From contig CAZRGV010000037.1 in the NCBI GenBank assembly GCA_964599655.1, positions 1 to 46,060 on the forward strand: DNA of 46,060 nt, in the 5' to 3' direction. Below the pieces are notes generated by a model, which had not been told where the DNA came from, ran no database searches, and saw nothing but the letters and a program-made list of their open reading frames with translations. This DNA comes from CAZRGV01 sp964599655 (GTDB lineage: Bacteria; Planctomycetota; Planctomycetia; Isosphaerales; Isosphaeraceae). Shown here piece after piece: positions 1 through 9,683 of this stretch. The translations under genes and the position numbers were made by a program. Position 1 is the stretch's first letter. Every line of letters starts with the position of its first letter.

Positions 1-1
1 T

Positions 2-1546
2 GCGGTCGCGCTGAAGTGGGCCGGCGGCATTGCCATCGCAACGGCCGCCCTCCAGTTCTTCGGCAATATGGCCGGCAAGGTGATCGCGCAGTTCAAGGGT
101 CGCGACATCGACGAGGGGACGGCCAGCCTCGACAGACTGAAGGAGAAGTTGGAGGCCCTCCAGGACAGGCCCCTGAAGTTCCTCGTCGACGACGCCGAGG
201 TTCGCCGCCTTGAGGCTCGTATCAAGTATGCCGAGGACCTGACCCGGAAAATGGAGCAACTCCGCCAGGAGCAAGACTCGCCGACCAAGTTGCTCGGGGG
301 CTGGGTCAAGGATCTGATGGTCGAGCAGGGAGGCGGAGTCGCCGTGGTCGAGCGCGGCCTCATGAACTCGGCGTTCGTCGGGCAAAGGAACCAACTCGAC
401 CGGATGCAGCGGATCATCGAACTCTCCGAGGCTGCGGACCGCCGTTTTCCAGGTCAGCCGCGAACCAGGGAAATGATCGAAGCCCAGCAGGAATTCTCTC
501 GCGTCTTTCCCGAGGGCGACTATGGGAAGGCTCGCGAGCGACTGAAGTCCGAGCGTGAGAAGTTGCAGCATCAGGTCTCCCGCCTGTTGACTGGGGCGAC
601 CGAGGGCAACGACGCGTTGGTTCGAACCTTGTCCGATCTCGTCAGGAGGAATCCGGCGGCGTTTCGCCCCGAGTTTGTTTCTGCTCTTGGCAGCGGCCAG
701 TACACGGCCGATGCGGCGCGTCTCGCCTATGACGAGGGTAGGACGGAATCGCCCGTAGAGCGGGCCCGCAGGGAGTCGAGGGAGCGCGACAAGGCCCGCG
801 AGGACGAGCAGAACGAAGCGTGGCGGATTCTGATCGACCAGACCCAGAAGCGGATCAATCAGAAACTCAAGGCTGATTCCGACCTGCGCAAGGCGATGAC
901 GTCTGACGTCGGACCAGAGGGGTGGGCCAAGCATCACGCCGCCGCCGTGCAACGGAGGTTCAACGCGGAGGCACGTGAGTTCGAGCGAGAGCGTGAGCAG
1001 GCCGCGCGGGACGCCGAGCGCGAGCGGACGAAGGCGGCCCGTGACCTTGGTCGGTCCGAGGAGGAGATGACTGGCGACGCCATGAAGGCGTTTGACGCCT
1101 ACCGAAAGGCCGGGCATGGCGACGCCCTAGAGACGGTCATTGCTGGATACCTGGCCCAGGGCGCATCTAACGCCGACATTCGCAACCGTCTGATGGGCCA
1201 GTTGACGTCGATGCTGGCGGCCAACCCGGACATCGGACAGGACCACGCCGCGTCCGTGTCCGGCAAGGTCCTCGACCGGATGTTCGACCGTCTGAACGCC
1301 GCCGGTGCCATGCCCGGTGGATACCAGGCCCAGTACCAGCGGATGCTTCTGGAGGCGACCCAGAACTTCATGCGGACTGCCGAGGGAATGCAGCGGTTCC
1401 AGATGGAGTTCGCAAACTTCGTCGACGGGTTCACGCAGATGAATGCCCAGGCGAATTTCATGCGGCAGAGGCAGGAGGCCATGAATCGCCAGTTCGGCTC
1501 TCGGCGGCGACACTTCAACCCGGCCCCTCAGGTCCGTGGGAACTGA
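2..1546 (+). CDS. Coiled-coil tape-measure-like tail protein, C-terminal part (partial)
   Basis: The frame is open to the window edge, so the true start lies upstream; 514 residues are visible. It begins with a hydrophobic alanine/glycine stretch (about residues 1-27), followed by long charged helical segments rich in Arg, Glu, Lys and Gln (about residues 90-130 and 250-350) that look like coiled coil. The C-terminus is rich in Met, Gln and Arg. Hydrophobic patches among long helices, and the position directly before a large tail/hub-like gene, fit the end of a tail tape-measure protein. A tail assembly or internal virion protein is the alternative. No catalytic motif is visible, so the call rests on composition and position. 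Confidence 0.5.
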   Translation, partial: AVALKWAGGIAIATAALQFFGNMAGKVIAQFKGRDIDEGTASLDRLKEKLEALQDRPLKFLVDDAEVRRLEARIKYAEDLTRKMEQLRQEQDSPTKLLGGWVKDLMVEQGGGVAVVERGLMNSAFVGQRNQLDRMQRIIELSEAADRRFPGQPRTREMIEAQQEFSRVFPEGDYGKARERLKSEREKLQHQVSRLLTGATEGNDALVRTLSDLVRRNPAAFRPEFVSALGSGQYTADAARLAYDEGRTESPVERARRESRERDKAREDEQNEAWRILIDQTQKRINQKLKADSDLRKAMTSDVGPEGWAKHHAAAVQRRFNAEAREFEREREQAARDAERERTKAARDLGRSEEEMTGDAMKAFDAYRKAGHGDALETVIAGYLAQGASNADIRNRLMGQLTSMLAANPDIGQDHAASVSGKVLDRMFDRLNAAGAMPGGYQAQYQRMLLEATQNFMRTAEGMQRFQMEFANFVDGFTQMNAQANFMRQRQEAMNRQFGSRRRHFNPAPQVRGN

Positions 1547-1549
1547 TCT

Positions 1550-4500
1550 GTGCGTATCCGTCTTTTCATCGGCGGCTCCCAGGTTGACCTGGAGAGCGGA
1601 GCGTCGGCCGTCACTCCGGTTCGCTATACCGACTCGCTTGACGAGTTCGCCTCGTTCGAGTTCAGCGAGATCGGAGTCTGCGTTCCGGGCACGTACTCGT
1701 ACGGCCAGGACGTCGCGCTCTACCTCGACGATGAGGCGCACCCGTTCTTCGAGGGCAAGATCATCCAGCCGTCGTACGACCATGACCCGAACCTCGGGTG
1801 GGTGATCGGGTACACGGCGATGGACCTGAAGTATTGGGCGAACCTGATCCCGGTCTGCTCGCCGAACGAGTCTTGCACGTATCGGTTCAACATCAATCGA
1901 TCCAACGACCCGGACTACATTCCGAGTTACGCTGGCCTTGAGATCGGGCAGATTCTCAAGATTGTTCTCGACGACCACATGACCGAGTTGAACTCGGTTG
2001 GAATCGACGGTTATGTCCAGGCGGACCTCGACGCCCTGACGATCGTTCCTCCTGAAGCAGTCAATGTTGGTGGACCGCACCTGATTAACGCACTGGAGAT
2101 GGTTCTCCAGCAGTGGCAGACGCGGTACGTTGTGCGCGTCGTCCGCGACACGGTCGGCGGCGACATGCAGATCCGGTTCGAGAATCCGTTTTCGTACACG
2201 TCGCGCACGCTGACGTTCGGCGTCGATCCAATCGACCCGGGGTCGTTCCGGTGTCAGCCGGACCCAACGGGCTGCTACGGACGCGTCGAGGTTCGTGGTT
2301 ATGCGAACGCCGAGGCGGCCATCCTGTCGGTCCGGGACGGGACTCTGCTGCCGACGTGGGACTCGGGCCAGCAGGACGCCTGGCGGTGGGACGACTTCGT
2401 CAACCCAAGAGGCATGGTCTCGGTCGGCACGGTCTCGTCGCTGACGACCGCCGACTGCGTCTGCGACCCGGACAATCCGCTGGAGTCCTGGACTACCGAC
2501 CAGTGGGCCGACTCTGACGCCTGGATTCACCTCCTCTATTCGGCCGGCAACGGGTCGGCTGGCACGACGTTCTCCGAGTCGCGTCGGATCAACTCCAACG
2601 ACTCACTGACGATGGGCGGGACGGCGCTCGTTTCGTGGAGCGGCGATATTGACGTCATTGGGGAGTCGTACAACAAGTATAAGATCGTCGCCACCGACAC
2701 GCCGATGTCGAACGTGTGGCGGAAGTACGAGATCGGGAACACCTATGTCAAAGAGCACCTGCTCAACAAGTTCCCCCAGCCGGTGCCCTGGGCGAACGCC
2801 AACATGGTCCAGTTGGTCCAGTATCCGGCCGCGTTGATCTTCTGGGGCGCTGGCGAGAACTATGGGTATTCGGAGTACAACCTGGCCTGCGGCCCGATGA
2901 TCTTCGAGATCGATCGGCTCAACGGAATGATTAAGTTCCGCGAGCCGACCGTCAAGGCGTTCAACCCTCAGGCGGACCTGGAGGCTGGCGGCGCGTCTGT
3001 CGAGCCACCGTACGATGTTCGTGTCATCATTCCGTACGCCCTGGGCAACCTGTCGGCGACGTATCCGGCAGACTCCGGCGGCATGGAGGTTCACTCGGGA
3101 ACATTCTACGACCAGACGTCGATTCAGAGGACTCTGGTCGTTACGGCGGATGGGTGGATCGACAAGCGACAGACGGCACAGTACGCCGAACTAGCCCAGA
3201 TGATTCACGAGACAGTCAAGGATGTTGTCTATGACGGCGAAGTGACGTACCTCGGCCTGTACGAGCACGCGATCAGGCACAGGATGCGGATTTCGTTCGC
3301 CCGCGACGAGACGTCCGACCCGGAGACGACGTCGTGGGAGTCGATTCAGTCGCCTGTTCGCGAGATCTCGATTGTGTGGCCCCAGGAGACGAACGCTCCT
3401 GACTTCGTCACGCACATTCGTTTCAACAACCGAAAGCAGTTGGCAACGGGCGAGAGCGTCGTCGTTCATGCTGCGTTCCAGTCCGTTCAAAACGCCTTCA
3501 ACTGGGCGATGAGCACACGGGGGTTCTCCGCTGTGGCGGTTGGACCCGAGGGGATGGCGTTCTCTTCCGGATGGCAGGGCTTCTCCGATCCCATGCAGAT
3601 GATGGGATCTCCCGCCCAGTTCGGCGCTGTCGACCAGGCTCCAGGTTTCGGCGGCATGGACGAATCGTCCGTGGCCGACCTCGTCGGGATCAGTCCGATC
3701 TGGACTGGAATGCTTGGTGCCTCCGGAGTTCGAGGTCGATCCAGCGTTGCCGACAACTTCGTCGGTCCTCCGACTCGCGAGCAGGCGGCGATGGCCAAGA
3801 TGTCTCCTGCGGAAGCCCTGCGAGCCGGGAAATCCACTCCTGGTGCGGCCGAGAAACTCAGGTCGTCCACGCCGAAGCCTGGGGCTGCGGAGAGGCTCCG
3901 GAGTGCGTCGTCTGGTGACTTTGCACGCCGAATTAACATGGCGACCCAGGTTCCTGGGACGCTTGACCCGGCGGCGATTCGTTCCGACAGGGCGATGTCT
4001 CCGGCCGAGAAGTTGTCCGCGATGCGAATGAGTACGGACCCCGCTCCGAACCGCCTCCTGTCGGACGCGACCGTGATGCACCGTGACCCAGAGGTCGGGC
4101 CGCCGCGATGGCGACCAGTCGGACCGGCAATGGGTCCGCCGAGGCCGACCCCTGAGAGCAGGCTTCCGAGGAGCACTCTCTGGCAGGCGAGGCCGACCCC
4201 TCCATCTGGACCTCCCATCAAAACAAGGCCGCTCCCGCCCTTGCCGGGCGCTCCAAAGATCGATTCCACGCCTGAGCAACTTGGGTTCGCGACCCCTGGC
4301 CCGAGCCCGGAGATGCTCCGTCGCCGCGACGCGCAGGACCTCGTCGCCAGCCGCCAGAGGGATCTGGTTCGGCCTGGGCCAATCCCATCTTATCGGACGA
4401 ATCCCCCAACTGCTCAGGCCCCACCGCCTCCTCGTGCCCAGGCTGCGTCCTCTGGTGTGCCATCCAGGCCGAACGTGACGGCGCCATCGACGTCGCCGGC

Positions 4501-4804
4501 CGGCGTGTCGTCTCGGCCTTCGCCTCCGTCTGATTCCGCGCCCTCGCCGACGCCACCGCAGTCCGTGACGGGCACTCCGGTTGCCGGAGTTCTTCGTCCG
4601 ACCTCCATGCCAAGCCCTTCTGTGATCCCAGTGATCACGCCCGGGTCAATTCGCTCGTCGATCCCCCAGACTGGTTCCTCGTCGATTCTGGTCCAGCCTG
4701 GCCGATCCGTGGCTGGGTTCGTTCCGACGTCCGCGACGATGCCGTCGGGTATCCGTCGTCCCAGGCCGATCGGAGACCGATTCCAGGGCGGATCGTTCGC
4801 GTGA
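1550..4804 (+). CDS. Large tail/baseplate hub-like structural protein with Ser/Pro/Arg-rich tail
   Basis: A GTG start lies 3 nt after the upstream stop. This 1084-aa protein has two parts. Residues 1 to about 650 are a folded beta-rich region with many Trp, Tyr and Asp. The N-terminus (MRIRLFIGGSQVDLESG) resembles tail-hub and tail-associated proteins that follow the tape measure in siphophages. Residues about 690-1084 are low complexity, rich in Ser, Pro, Arg and Thr, with near-repeats such as STPGAAEKLRSS and TPKPGAAERLRSA. The tail is probably disordered. Assignment as a hub or minor tail protein comes from gene order and size; I did not recognise a specific family. Confidence 0.5.
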   Translation: MRIRLFIGGSQVDLESGASAVTPVRYTDSLDEFASFEFSEIGVCVPGTYSYGQDVALYLDDEAHPFFEGKIIQPSYDHDPNLGWVIGYTAMDLKYWANLIPVCSPNESCTYRFNINRSNDPDYIPSYAGLEIGQILKIVLDDHMTELNSVGIDGYVQADLDALTIVPPEAVNVGGPHLINALEMVLQQWQTRYVVRVVRDTVGGDMQIRFENPFSYTSRTLTFGVDPIDPGSFRCQPDPTGCYGRVEVRGYANAEAAILSVRDGTLLPTWDSGQQDAWRWDDFVNPRGMVSVGTVSSLTTADCVCDPDNPLESWTTDQWADSDAWIHLLYSAGNGSAGTTFSESRRINSNDSLTMGGTALVSWSGDIDVIGESYNKYKIVATDTPMSNVWRKYEIGNTYVKEHLLNKFPQPVPWANANMVQLVQYPAALIFWGAGENYGYSEYNLACGPMIFEIDRLNGMIKFREPTVKAFNPQADLEAGGASVEPPYDVRVIIPYALGNLSATYPADSGGMEVHSGTFYDQTSIQRTLVVTADGWIDKRQTAQYAELAQMIHETVKDVVYDGEVTYLGLYEHAIRHRMRISFARDETSDPETTSWESIQSPVREISIVWPQETNAPDFVTHIRFNNRKQLATGESVVVHAAFQSVQNAFNWAMSTRGFSAVAVGPEGMAFSSGWQGFSDPMQMMGSPAQFGAVDQAPGFGGMDESSVADLVGISPIWTGMLGASGVRGRSSVADNFVGPPTREQAAMAKMSPAEALRAGKSTPGAAEKLRSSTPKPGAAERLRSASSGDFARRINMATQVPGTLDPAAIRSDRAMSPAEKLSAMRMSTDPAPNRLLSDATVMHRDPEVGPPRWRPVGPAMGPPRPTPESRLPRSTLWQARPTPPSGPPIKTRPLPPLPGAPKIDSTPEQLGFATPGPSPEMLRRRDAQDLVASRQRDLVRPGPIPSYRTNPPTAQAPPPPRAQAASSGVPSRPNVTAPSTSPAGVSSRPSPPSDSAPSPTPPQSVTGTPVAGVLRPTSMPSPSVIPVITPGSIRSSIPQTGSSSILVQPGRSVAGFVPTSATMPSGIRRPRPIGDRFQGGSFA

Positions 4805-4833
4805 TGTTGCCCTCTTGTTGACTTGGAGATACC

Positions 4834-4980
4834 ATGGTCGGTGACATTGAGGCGCGTCTCCGTCACCTGGAGATGCTTGCGTACAGGTATGAGGAGCGGA
4901 TCGCCAAGTTGGAGGAGCAGTTGAGGGACGCTGCCAACCAGCTTTACATGGTCCGCAATTCTGTGAAGGCGCCGAACTGA
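4834..4980 (+). CDS. 48-aa coiled-coil protein, paralogue of the adhesin N-terminus
   Basis: ATG start with a purine-rich upstream stretch (TTGGAGATACC). The 48-aa product is almost entirely heptad-like helix. Its first 13 residues (MVGDIEARLRHLE) match the first 13 of the next protein (MNGDVEARLRYLE) closely. The stop is 1 nt before the GTG of that gene. A short helix shared with the N-terminus of a tail adhesin suggests a trimerisation or attachment helix, perhaps a chaperone or a free copy of the virion-docking segment. That role is inferred. The gene itself is supported by the intact frame between two structural genes and the homology to its neighbour. Confidence 0.65.
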   Translation: MVGDIEARLRHLEMLAYRYEERIAKLEEQLRDAANQLYMVRNSVKAPN

Positions 4981-4981
4981 C

Positions 4982-7243
4982 GTGAATGGTGACGTCGAGG
5001 CCAGGCTTCGCTACCTGGAGTGGAAGTTCGGCCGCCTGATGGAGCGAGAGCGCGTTGCGTCTGACGGCATCGGTGCGTTCTATCAGGACGTGATGATGCA
5101 GCGGTCGTCGATCCTGGCCGGGATCGCCGTCGATGATCGCGACTTCCCCCCTCCGATCGAGTGCGGCGACTGCCTGAAGTTCTGCGTCCGCGCCATGGAC
5201 GCCTGCTCGAACACGCCGATCGAGGGCGCGACTGTCACGATCGAGCAGGTTGGCCAGGACGAGGTTCTGGACAACGTTTTCTACTACGATGACGGGGCGT
5301 TTGCGGCAACGGCGTCCTCTGGGTCGTCGACCTATGCCGACACGGCCGCATGGGGCGCCTCGGCGAAGCGGTACGTCACGACGCCGACGGCGCTGGCAGG
5401 ATACTGGACATTCTCGTCGCTCGCATCGGGTGACTACTCCGTCAAGGTTTCTCTGCCGCGCGGAACCTACGACGGTGCCAATCCTGTCGAGTACAAGGTC
5501 TGGGACGGAGATCCTGGGACGGGCGTCCTGCGGGGAACGTACTCGATCAACCAGCGGACGGCGGCACTGGATTCGGTCTATCACGAGAGCAGCCTTCAGT
5601 ACCCTGTCGCGTTCCATACGCTGGGTGACGCGACGATCTCGTCGGGGAAGCTCTCGGTCTCGGTGAGCGGATCGGGCTCTGATGCGGACGTTCTGATCGA
5701 TTCGGTTCGGATCGCGCTCAAGACCGACGAGTCCTTCACCGGGACGACCGGGTCGGACGGTTTCTGGTGTGTGCCCGACACCGGGACTGGTCTGACATCC
5801 GGCGAGGTGCGGGTGTACGCCTACGCCTGCGACTGGACGACCCCGCGAGTCGGAGCGACGGTCACGATTCGTGTTGGCCTGTCTACCATCGACAGCGACA
5901 CGACGGACTCCAACGGGATGGTGGTCCTGTCCGGCGTTCCGCTTAACACGTCGTTTGAACTCGACATCTCGGCCCCGGGGAACGGGTTCCTCTCGACATC
6001 AGGGCTGACGATCACGCACTCGGGAGAGTACGTCGGCCGAGTGTCGTTCCAGGGCTGTGCGACTCCTCGGTATACGTGGACGACGTACGACGCCGCATCG
6101 TCCTTCTTGCCGATGGAGACTGGCCGACAGTGGGATATCACAGTGTCGGCCACGGGATACTTGACGGCGACGGAGCGATTCACATATCCATGCCTCATCA
6201 GCGATCAGGCGACATGCCATAACACGGTGCTTCTGTTTCCCGAGGAGCAGTCCGTTTCCATTTGTGGAGACTCTTACCCAGTTTGCTCTGAGTCGTCCGC
6301 AGATTACGTCGTCAAGGATCGTGATGGAGCGACTGTTGGGTCGTGCTCCATATCGCCTCCGAGCACGCAATGTTGCCAGGTCTCGATTCCCCAGCCTTGG
6401 AATGGGCCGTACACGGTTGAGGTCACGCCAACTGGGTCCAATGGATGCTGGGGACCAAGGACAGTTTCCCTGAACTGCGTGGGCCGAGGCCGCAATGGCG
6501 GGTCTGCCGTTGTTGGTGAGCCGTTTTGCCTGTCATGTTCCGGGTCGGAGACCAGGCCGTGTCCTCCATCTCCAACCGAGATGAACGGACCTTCGGCGTC
6601 GCGGTGCATGAGGTGCGGGTCTCCATGCACTCCGCTCATCATGCCAGACCAACTTTTCTATTCGGATACATGCTGTTCTGGGTGGCTTGACCTTCTTCCT
6701 ACGAGTCTTTCGTCCGGAATTGCATCGTACGCTGGATGCGTGCTCTGCCCAGGTCTCCCGACGGTATCGTCTGGTGCCTACTCGTCCCCGTGCTGCGCGC
6801 AGTCTGGAACTGGAGACGTCACGATGGTCGTCTCCGCGTTGATTGTGTGCAACTCGGTAACTGGGTTCCCATGCGAATGCACCCTTGGGGCAAACGTCAC
6901 GAAGGGCGCTCTTATTGCAACGGCGAATTGCCCAGGGGACCCATTGAACTTGATTCGCAGATTCATGTCCGAGGTCTCGTGCTGCACTTCTGGCGGAGTC
7001 GGCGGCGTCTTTGGCGCCGGGATGCTTTGCCCAGGATCGACTCCGTGCCGGTACACGTCGTCGTATGTCGGCATTTCATCTACCGCAGATGATGTTTTGT
7101 CGTGCGACGATGCCAGGCTTGGCATTGTGTTTTCGGGGACACATCAATGCGGATCAATTCCGACATTGTGGTGTAATCAGTTGTTCGGATACAGCCAGAT
7201 CAAGCCATGTTTCGTCGGTGTTCCATGGACACTCACAGAATGA
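4982..7243 (+). CDS. Cysteine-rich tail adhesin / minor tail protein with Ig-like repeats
   Basis: GTG start one base after the preceding stop; 753 aa. Residues 1-40 form a coiled-coil docking helix shared with the upstream 48-aa protein. Residues about 55-480 contain repeated beta-sandwich segments of the carboxypeptidase-regulatory/Ig type (for example IEGATVTIEQ, VGATVTIRVG with 'DSNGMVVLSGVP'). From about residue 480 to the end the protein is very rich in cysteine, with CC, CxxC and CxC pairs and little charge. It probably binds the host surface. The cysteine density is unusual for a phage protein assembled in reducing cytoplasm and suggests disulfides or bound metal. It sits immediately before a surface-modification cassette. 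The fold assignment is by eye. Confidence 0.55.
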   Translation: MNGDVEARLRYLEWKFGRLMERERVASDGIGAFYQDVMMQRSSILAGIAVDDRDFPPPIECGDCLKFCVRAMDACSNTPIEGATVTIEQVGQDEVLDNVFYYDDGAFAATASSGSSTYADTAAWGASAKRYVTTPTALAGYWTFSSLASGDYSVKVSLPRGTYDGANPVEYKVWDGDPGTGVLRGTYSINQRTAALDSVYHESSLQYPVAFHTLGDATISSGKLSVSVSGSGSDADVLIDSVRIALKTDESFTGTTGSDGFWCVPDTGTGLTSGEVRVYAYACDWTTPRVGATVTIRVGLSTIDSDTTDSNGMVVLSGVPLNTSFELDISAPGNGFLSTSGLTITHSGEYVGRVSFQGCATPRYTWTTYDAASSFLPMETGRQWDITVSATGYLTATERFTYPCLISDQATCHNTVLLFPEEQSVSICGDSYPVCSESSADYVVKDRDGATVGSCSISPPSTQCCQVSIPQPWNGPYTVEVTPTGSNGCWGPRTVSLNCVGRGRNGGSAVVGEPFCLSCSGSETRPCPPSPTEMNGPSASRCMRCGSPCTPLIMPDQLFYSDTCCSGWLDLLPTSLSSGIASYAGCVLCPGLPTVSSGAYSSPCCAQSGTGDVTMVVSALIVCNSVTGFPCECTLGANVTKGALIATANCPGDPLNLIRRFMSEVSCCTSGGVGGVFGAGMLCPGSTPCRYTSSYVGISSTADDVLSCDDARLGIVFSGTHQCGSIPTLWCNQLFGYSQIKPCFVGVPWTLTE

Positions 7244-8406
7244 CCGACTGCGGATGCCCGATTTGCGAGAACACCGACTGGTTCGACGATGCGACGATTC
7301 GTCACGAGAGGTTCCACGACCTATTCTGGAAGAATCCGAAGGTCTGGGGACCGAGGCTCTATGCCAAAGCGGGCCGCGATGCCTCCGGTGTCCGATGGCC
7401 AGCCCCCAAGGCGCACTTCATGGACCCGATCCCAGACCAAGGCGGCCTTCCTGTCAAGATGGTCGCCCCCGGAGAACGTCGGCCCCACATCATGATGGGG
7501 GGTGTGCTCCAGATTCACGTCACCAGGGCGTGCAATCAGGCGTGTTTTGGATGCACTCAGGGCAGTCAGTTCGGCGGAAAGCCCGTCATGATGACGGTCG
7601 AGCAGTATGAGCGAGCCGTGCTTTCTCTGGATGGATACTTTGGTGTCGTCGGCATGTTCGGCGGCCTGCCGACGATGCACCCTCAGTTTCCGGAACTGTG
7701 CCGCATCCTGAAGAAGCACGTCCCATGGGAGCGTCGCGGCCTGTGGGCCAACGACCTGCGGGGACATGGGTCCGTGTGCCGAGTCACGTTCAACCCGGCT
7801 GTGAGCAACCTGAACGTCCACCTCGACTCGGATGCCGCCGACGAGATCCGACGAGACTGGCCCGAGGCGGCACCGTTCATCAAGGGCCATGACACGGATT
7901 CGGTACACTCGACCCCGTGGGTCGCGATGCGGGACGTCATTCCCAACGAGGACGAGCGGTGGCAACTCATCGGGTCATGCGACATCAACCGAAACTGGTC
8001 GGCCCTGATCGGTGTTGTTCGCGGGGAGCTTCGCGGGTTCTTCTGCGAGATCGCTGGCGCCATGGCGATGCTGCATCAGGACAACCCGGACTGGGCGGAC
8101 ACTGGCAAGCCGATGCCCGACATCGGCGTTCCGATCGAGCCGGGCTGGTGGCGCAAGCCGATGTCGGAGTTCGAGGAACAGGTGAGGACCTGTTGCCACA
8201 ACTGCGGCGTTCCGATGCGGAGGCAGGGGAAGCTGGCGATCGGCGGCGATGTCGAGGAATACTCCCGAACGCACGCGTTCGTCGCTAGGCCCAAGGTGCG
8301 ATCCAGGCCAACCGAGTTGATCGAGACGATCGGGTGGACAAGCCGCCCGGATCGACCGAGCACGGAGTACCTCAGGGGCACGACCCCTGGGTATCGCGGA
8401 GAATGA
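7240..8406 (+). CDS. Radical SAM superfamily enzyme
   Basis: The ATG at 7240 overlaps the previous stop in ATGA; ATGs at 7207 and 7225 are in frame but would overlap more. 388 aa. The canonical radical SAM cluster motif CNQACFGC (CX3CX2C, Cys98/102/105) is followed by GGLPTMHP (about 141-148), the counterpart of the GGE-P motif that binds SAM. Further cysteine pairs lie at the N-terminus (CGCPIC) and C-terminus (TCCHNCGVP) and could bind zinc or an auxiliary iron-sulfur cluster. The substrate is unknown. Coupling to a double methyltransferase and two glycosyltransferases suggests a sugar or virion-protein modification pathway. The radical SAM call is secure; the pathway is inferred. Confidence 0.85.
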   Translation: MTDCGCPICENTDWFDDATIRHERFHDLFWKNPKVWGPRLYAKAGRDASGVRWPAPKAHFMDPIPDQGGLPVKMVAPGERRPHIMMGGVLQIHVTRACNQACFGCTQGSQFGGKPVMMTVEQYERAVLSLDGYFGVVGMFGGLPTMHPQFPELCRILKKHVPWERRGLWANDLRGHGSVCRVTFNPAVSNLNVHLDSDAADEIRRDWPEAAPFIKGHDTDSVHSTPWVAMRDVIPNEDERWQLIGSCDINRNWSALIGVVRGELRGFFCEIAGAMAMLHQDNPDWADTGKPMPDIGVPIEPGWWRKPMSEFEEQVRTCCHNCGVPMRRQGKLAIGGDVEEYSRTHAFVARPKVRSRPTELIETIGWTSRPDRPSTEYLRGTTPGYRGE

Positions 8407-9683
8407 CCAAGAACCCTCGGCTCCACAATTACGTGGCGTCTGTTGATGGAGATCGGATCACGTACCTGTGCGGGTGCGTCAACGAGATCCACGGGCCGAC
8501 AGGATTCCTACGGTGCGTCTCGAAGTGCGATGGTCATGTGCGCGAGTCGCACGCCGACCTGGAGGCCGGTGAGTCGTACTACGAGAAACTGGGCTCACTG
8601 CGCGAAGGTGAGGCCGTTGGTGGGTCTTATCTTCGAGAGATCAGCGAAGTTCTTGGCGACTTCCCACCGGCCATTCCAGGTGCCGTCGCGCTGGAGGTCG
8701 GACCAGGAATCAGCCCCTATGCCAGCACGCTGATTGAGCTTGGATACCGCTACGAATGCCTGGAGTCTTCTTCATTTGCCGTCCAGTGGATGTCGAAGCG
8801 ATTCGGATTGGATCTGAAGGAGACGGATGCCGAGTCGTCCGAGATCCATGAGAGCCACTACGACCTGATCCTGGCGGCCCACTCGATTGAGCATCTTGTT
8901 GACGCGCCTCGGATGCTGCTTCGGATGGCCGCAGCCCTCAAGCCTGGCGGAGAACTCTGGGTCGTCGTTCCAAACGACGATGACCCGATCAACCCTGGTC
9001 ACATCTGGTTTCCGAATGAGGTCTCCCTCAAGTCGTGCCTTGAGGCGTGCGGTCTTGACGTTGTTGCTGTCGCGTCACGCAGGATCATCGAACGCGAGGA
9101 GTTCATCTACGTTCGTGCGCGCAGGCCACTGGACACAGAACTGCCAGTCCGCCACCATGGTAGGCATGGACTGTCATGGCTGACTCGCGAGGAACTGTCT
9201 AAGTTGATCTCGTCGCTCCCTCATTCGGGGTCATTCCTTGAGTACGGCACGGCATCCGGAGTGACGGCGTCTCTTGTCGCGGATGCTAGGCCGGGCCTGC
9301 ATGTCGTCTGTGTCGACAACTTCGCCGACGCCGATGCGGTCCACGTCGCAGGCAAGGAGCCGGCTCGCCCGGACTTGTGGAGGCGTAATCGAAGGCCGAA
9401 CATGAGCCTTTGGCTTGGCGAGTTGGACTCGTTCGCTCGCATTGGACGCGGCATGGAGTTCGACGCGATCCTGCTTGATGGTCCGCATGACATTGAGTCG
9501 GCCGCCGCCGCCATCGAGGTTGCGGCTCCGATGCTGGCCGTCGGAGGGACAATCTACGTTCACGACTACGCCGACCCGAATCATGCGCCGGTTCGGGAGG
9601 CGACTGACGCCTATGCGTCCAAATCCGGACTCCGCGTGGCATGGACGTGCGGCTGCATGGCGGCGCTAATCAGGAGCGAGTGA
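8403..9683 (+). CDS. Protein with two SAM-dependent methyltransferase domains
   Basis: ATGA overlap with the radical SAM gene; 426 aa. After a small Cys-containing N-terminus (CGC...CVSKC), domain 1 (about 60-245) has EVGPGISP (motif I) and DLILAAHSIEHL followed by LKPGGELWVVVPND, typical of Methyltransf_11/23. Domain 2 (about 260-426) has a second SAM fold with FLEYGTASG, FDAILLDGPH and VGGTIYVHDY, resembling the Methyltransf_24 type. Fusion of two class I methyltransferases in one chain is uncommon. The context predicts methylation of sugars or of the radical SAM product. It acts between the radical SAM enzyme and the GT-A enzyme in the same coupled operon. Confidence 0.8.
   Translation: MTKNPRLHNYVASVDGDRITYLCGCVNEIHGPTGFLRCVSKCDGHVRESHADLEAGESYYEKLGSLREGEAVGGSYLREISEVLGDFPPAIPGAVALEVGPGISPYASTLIELGYRYECLESSSFAVQWMSKRFGLDLKETDAESSEIHESHYDLILAAHSIEHLVDAPRMLLRMAAALKPGGELWVVVPNDDDPINPGHIWFPNEVSLKSCLEACGLDVVAVASRRIIEREEFIYVRARRPLDTELPVRHHGRHGLSWLTREELSKLISSLPHSGSFLEYGTASGVTASLVADARPGLHVVCVDNFADADAVHVAGKEPARPDLWRRNRRPNMSLWLGELDSFARIGRGMEFDAILLDGPHDIESAAAAIEVAAPMLAVGGTIYVHDYADPNHAPVREATDAYASKSGLRVAWTCGCMAALIRSE

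Noticed and set aside
1127..2530. 467-aa minus-strand ORF antisense to the tail genes
   Set aside because: Arg/Val/Asp-rich shadow of two well-supported tail genes in a GC-rich genome, with no ribosome binding site or motif.
3191..4279. 362-aa minus-strand ORF inside the 1084-aa tail protein gene
   Set aside because: Reverse-strand shadow of the Ser/Pro/Arg-rich region, where GC-rich repeats keep all frames open.
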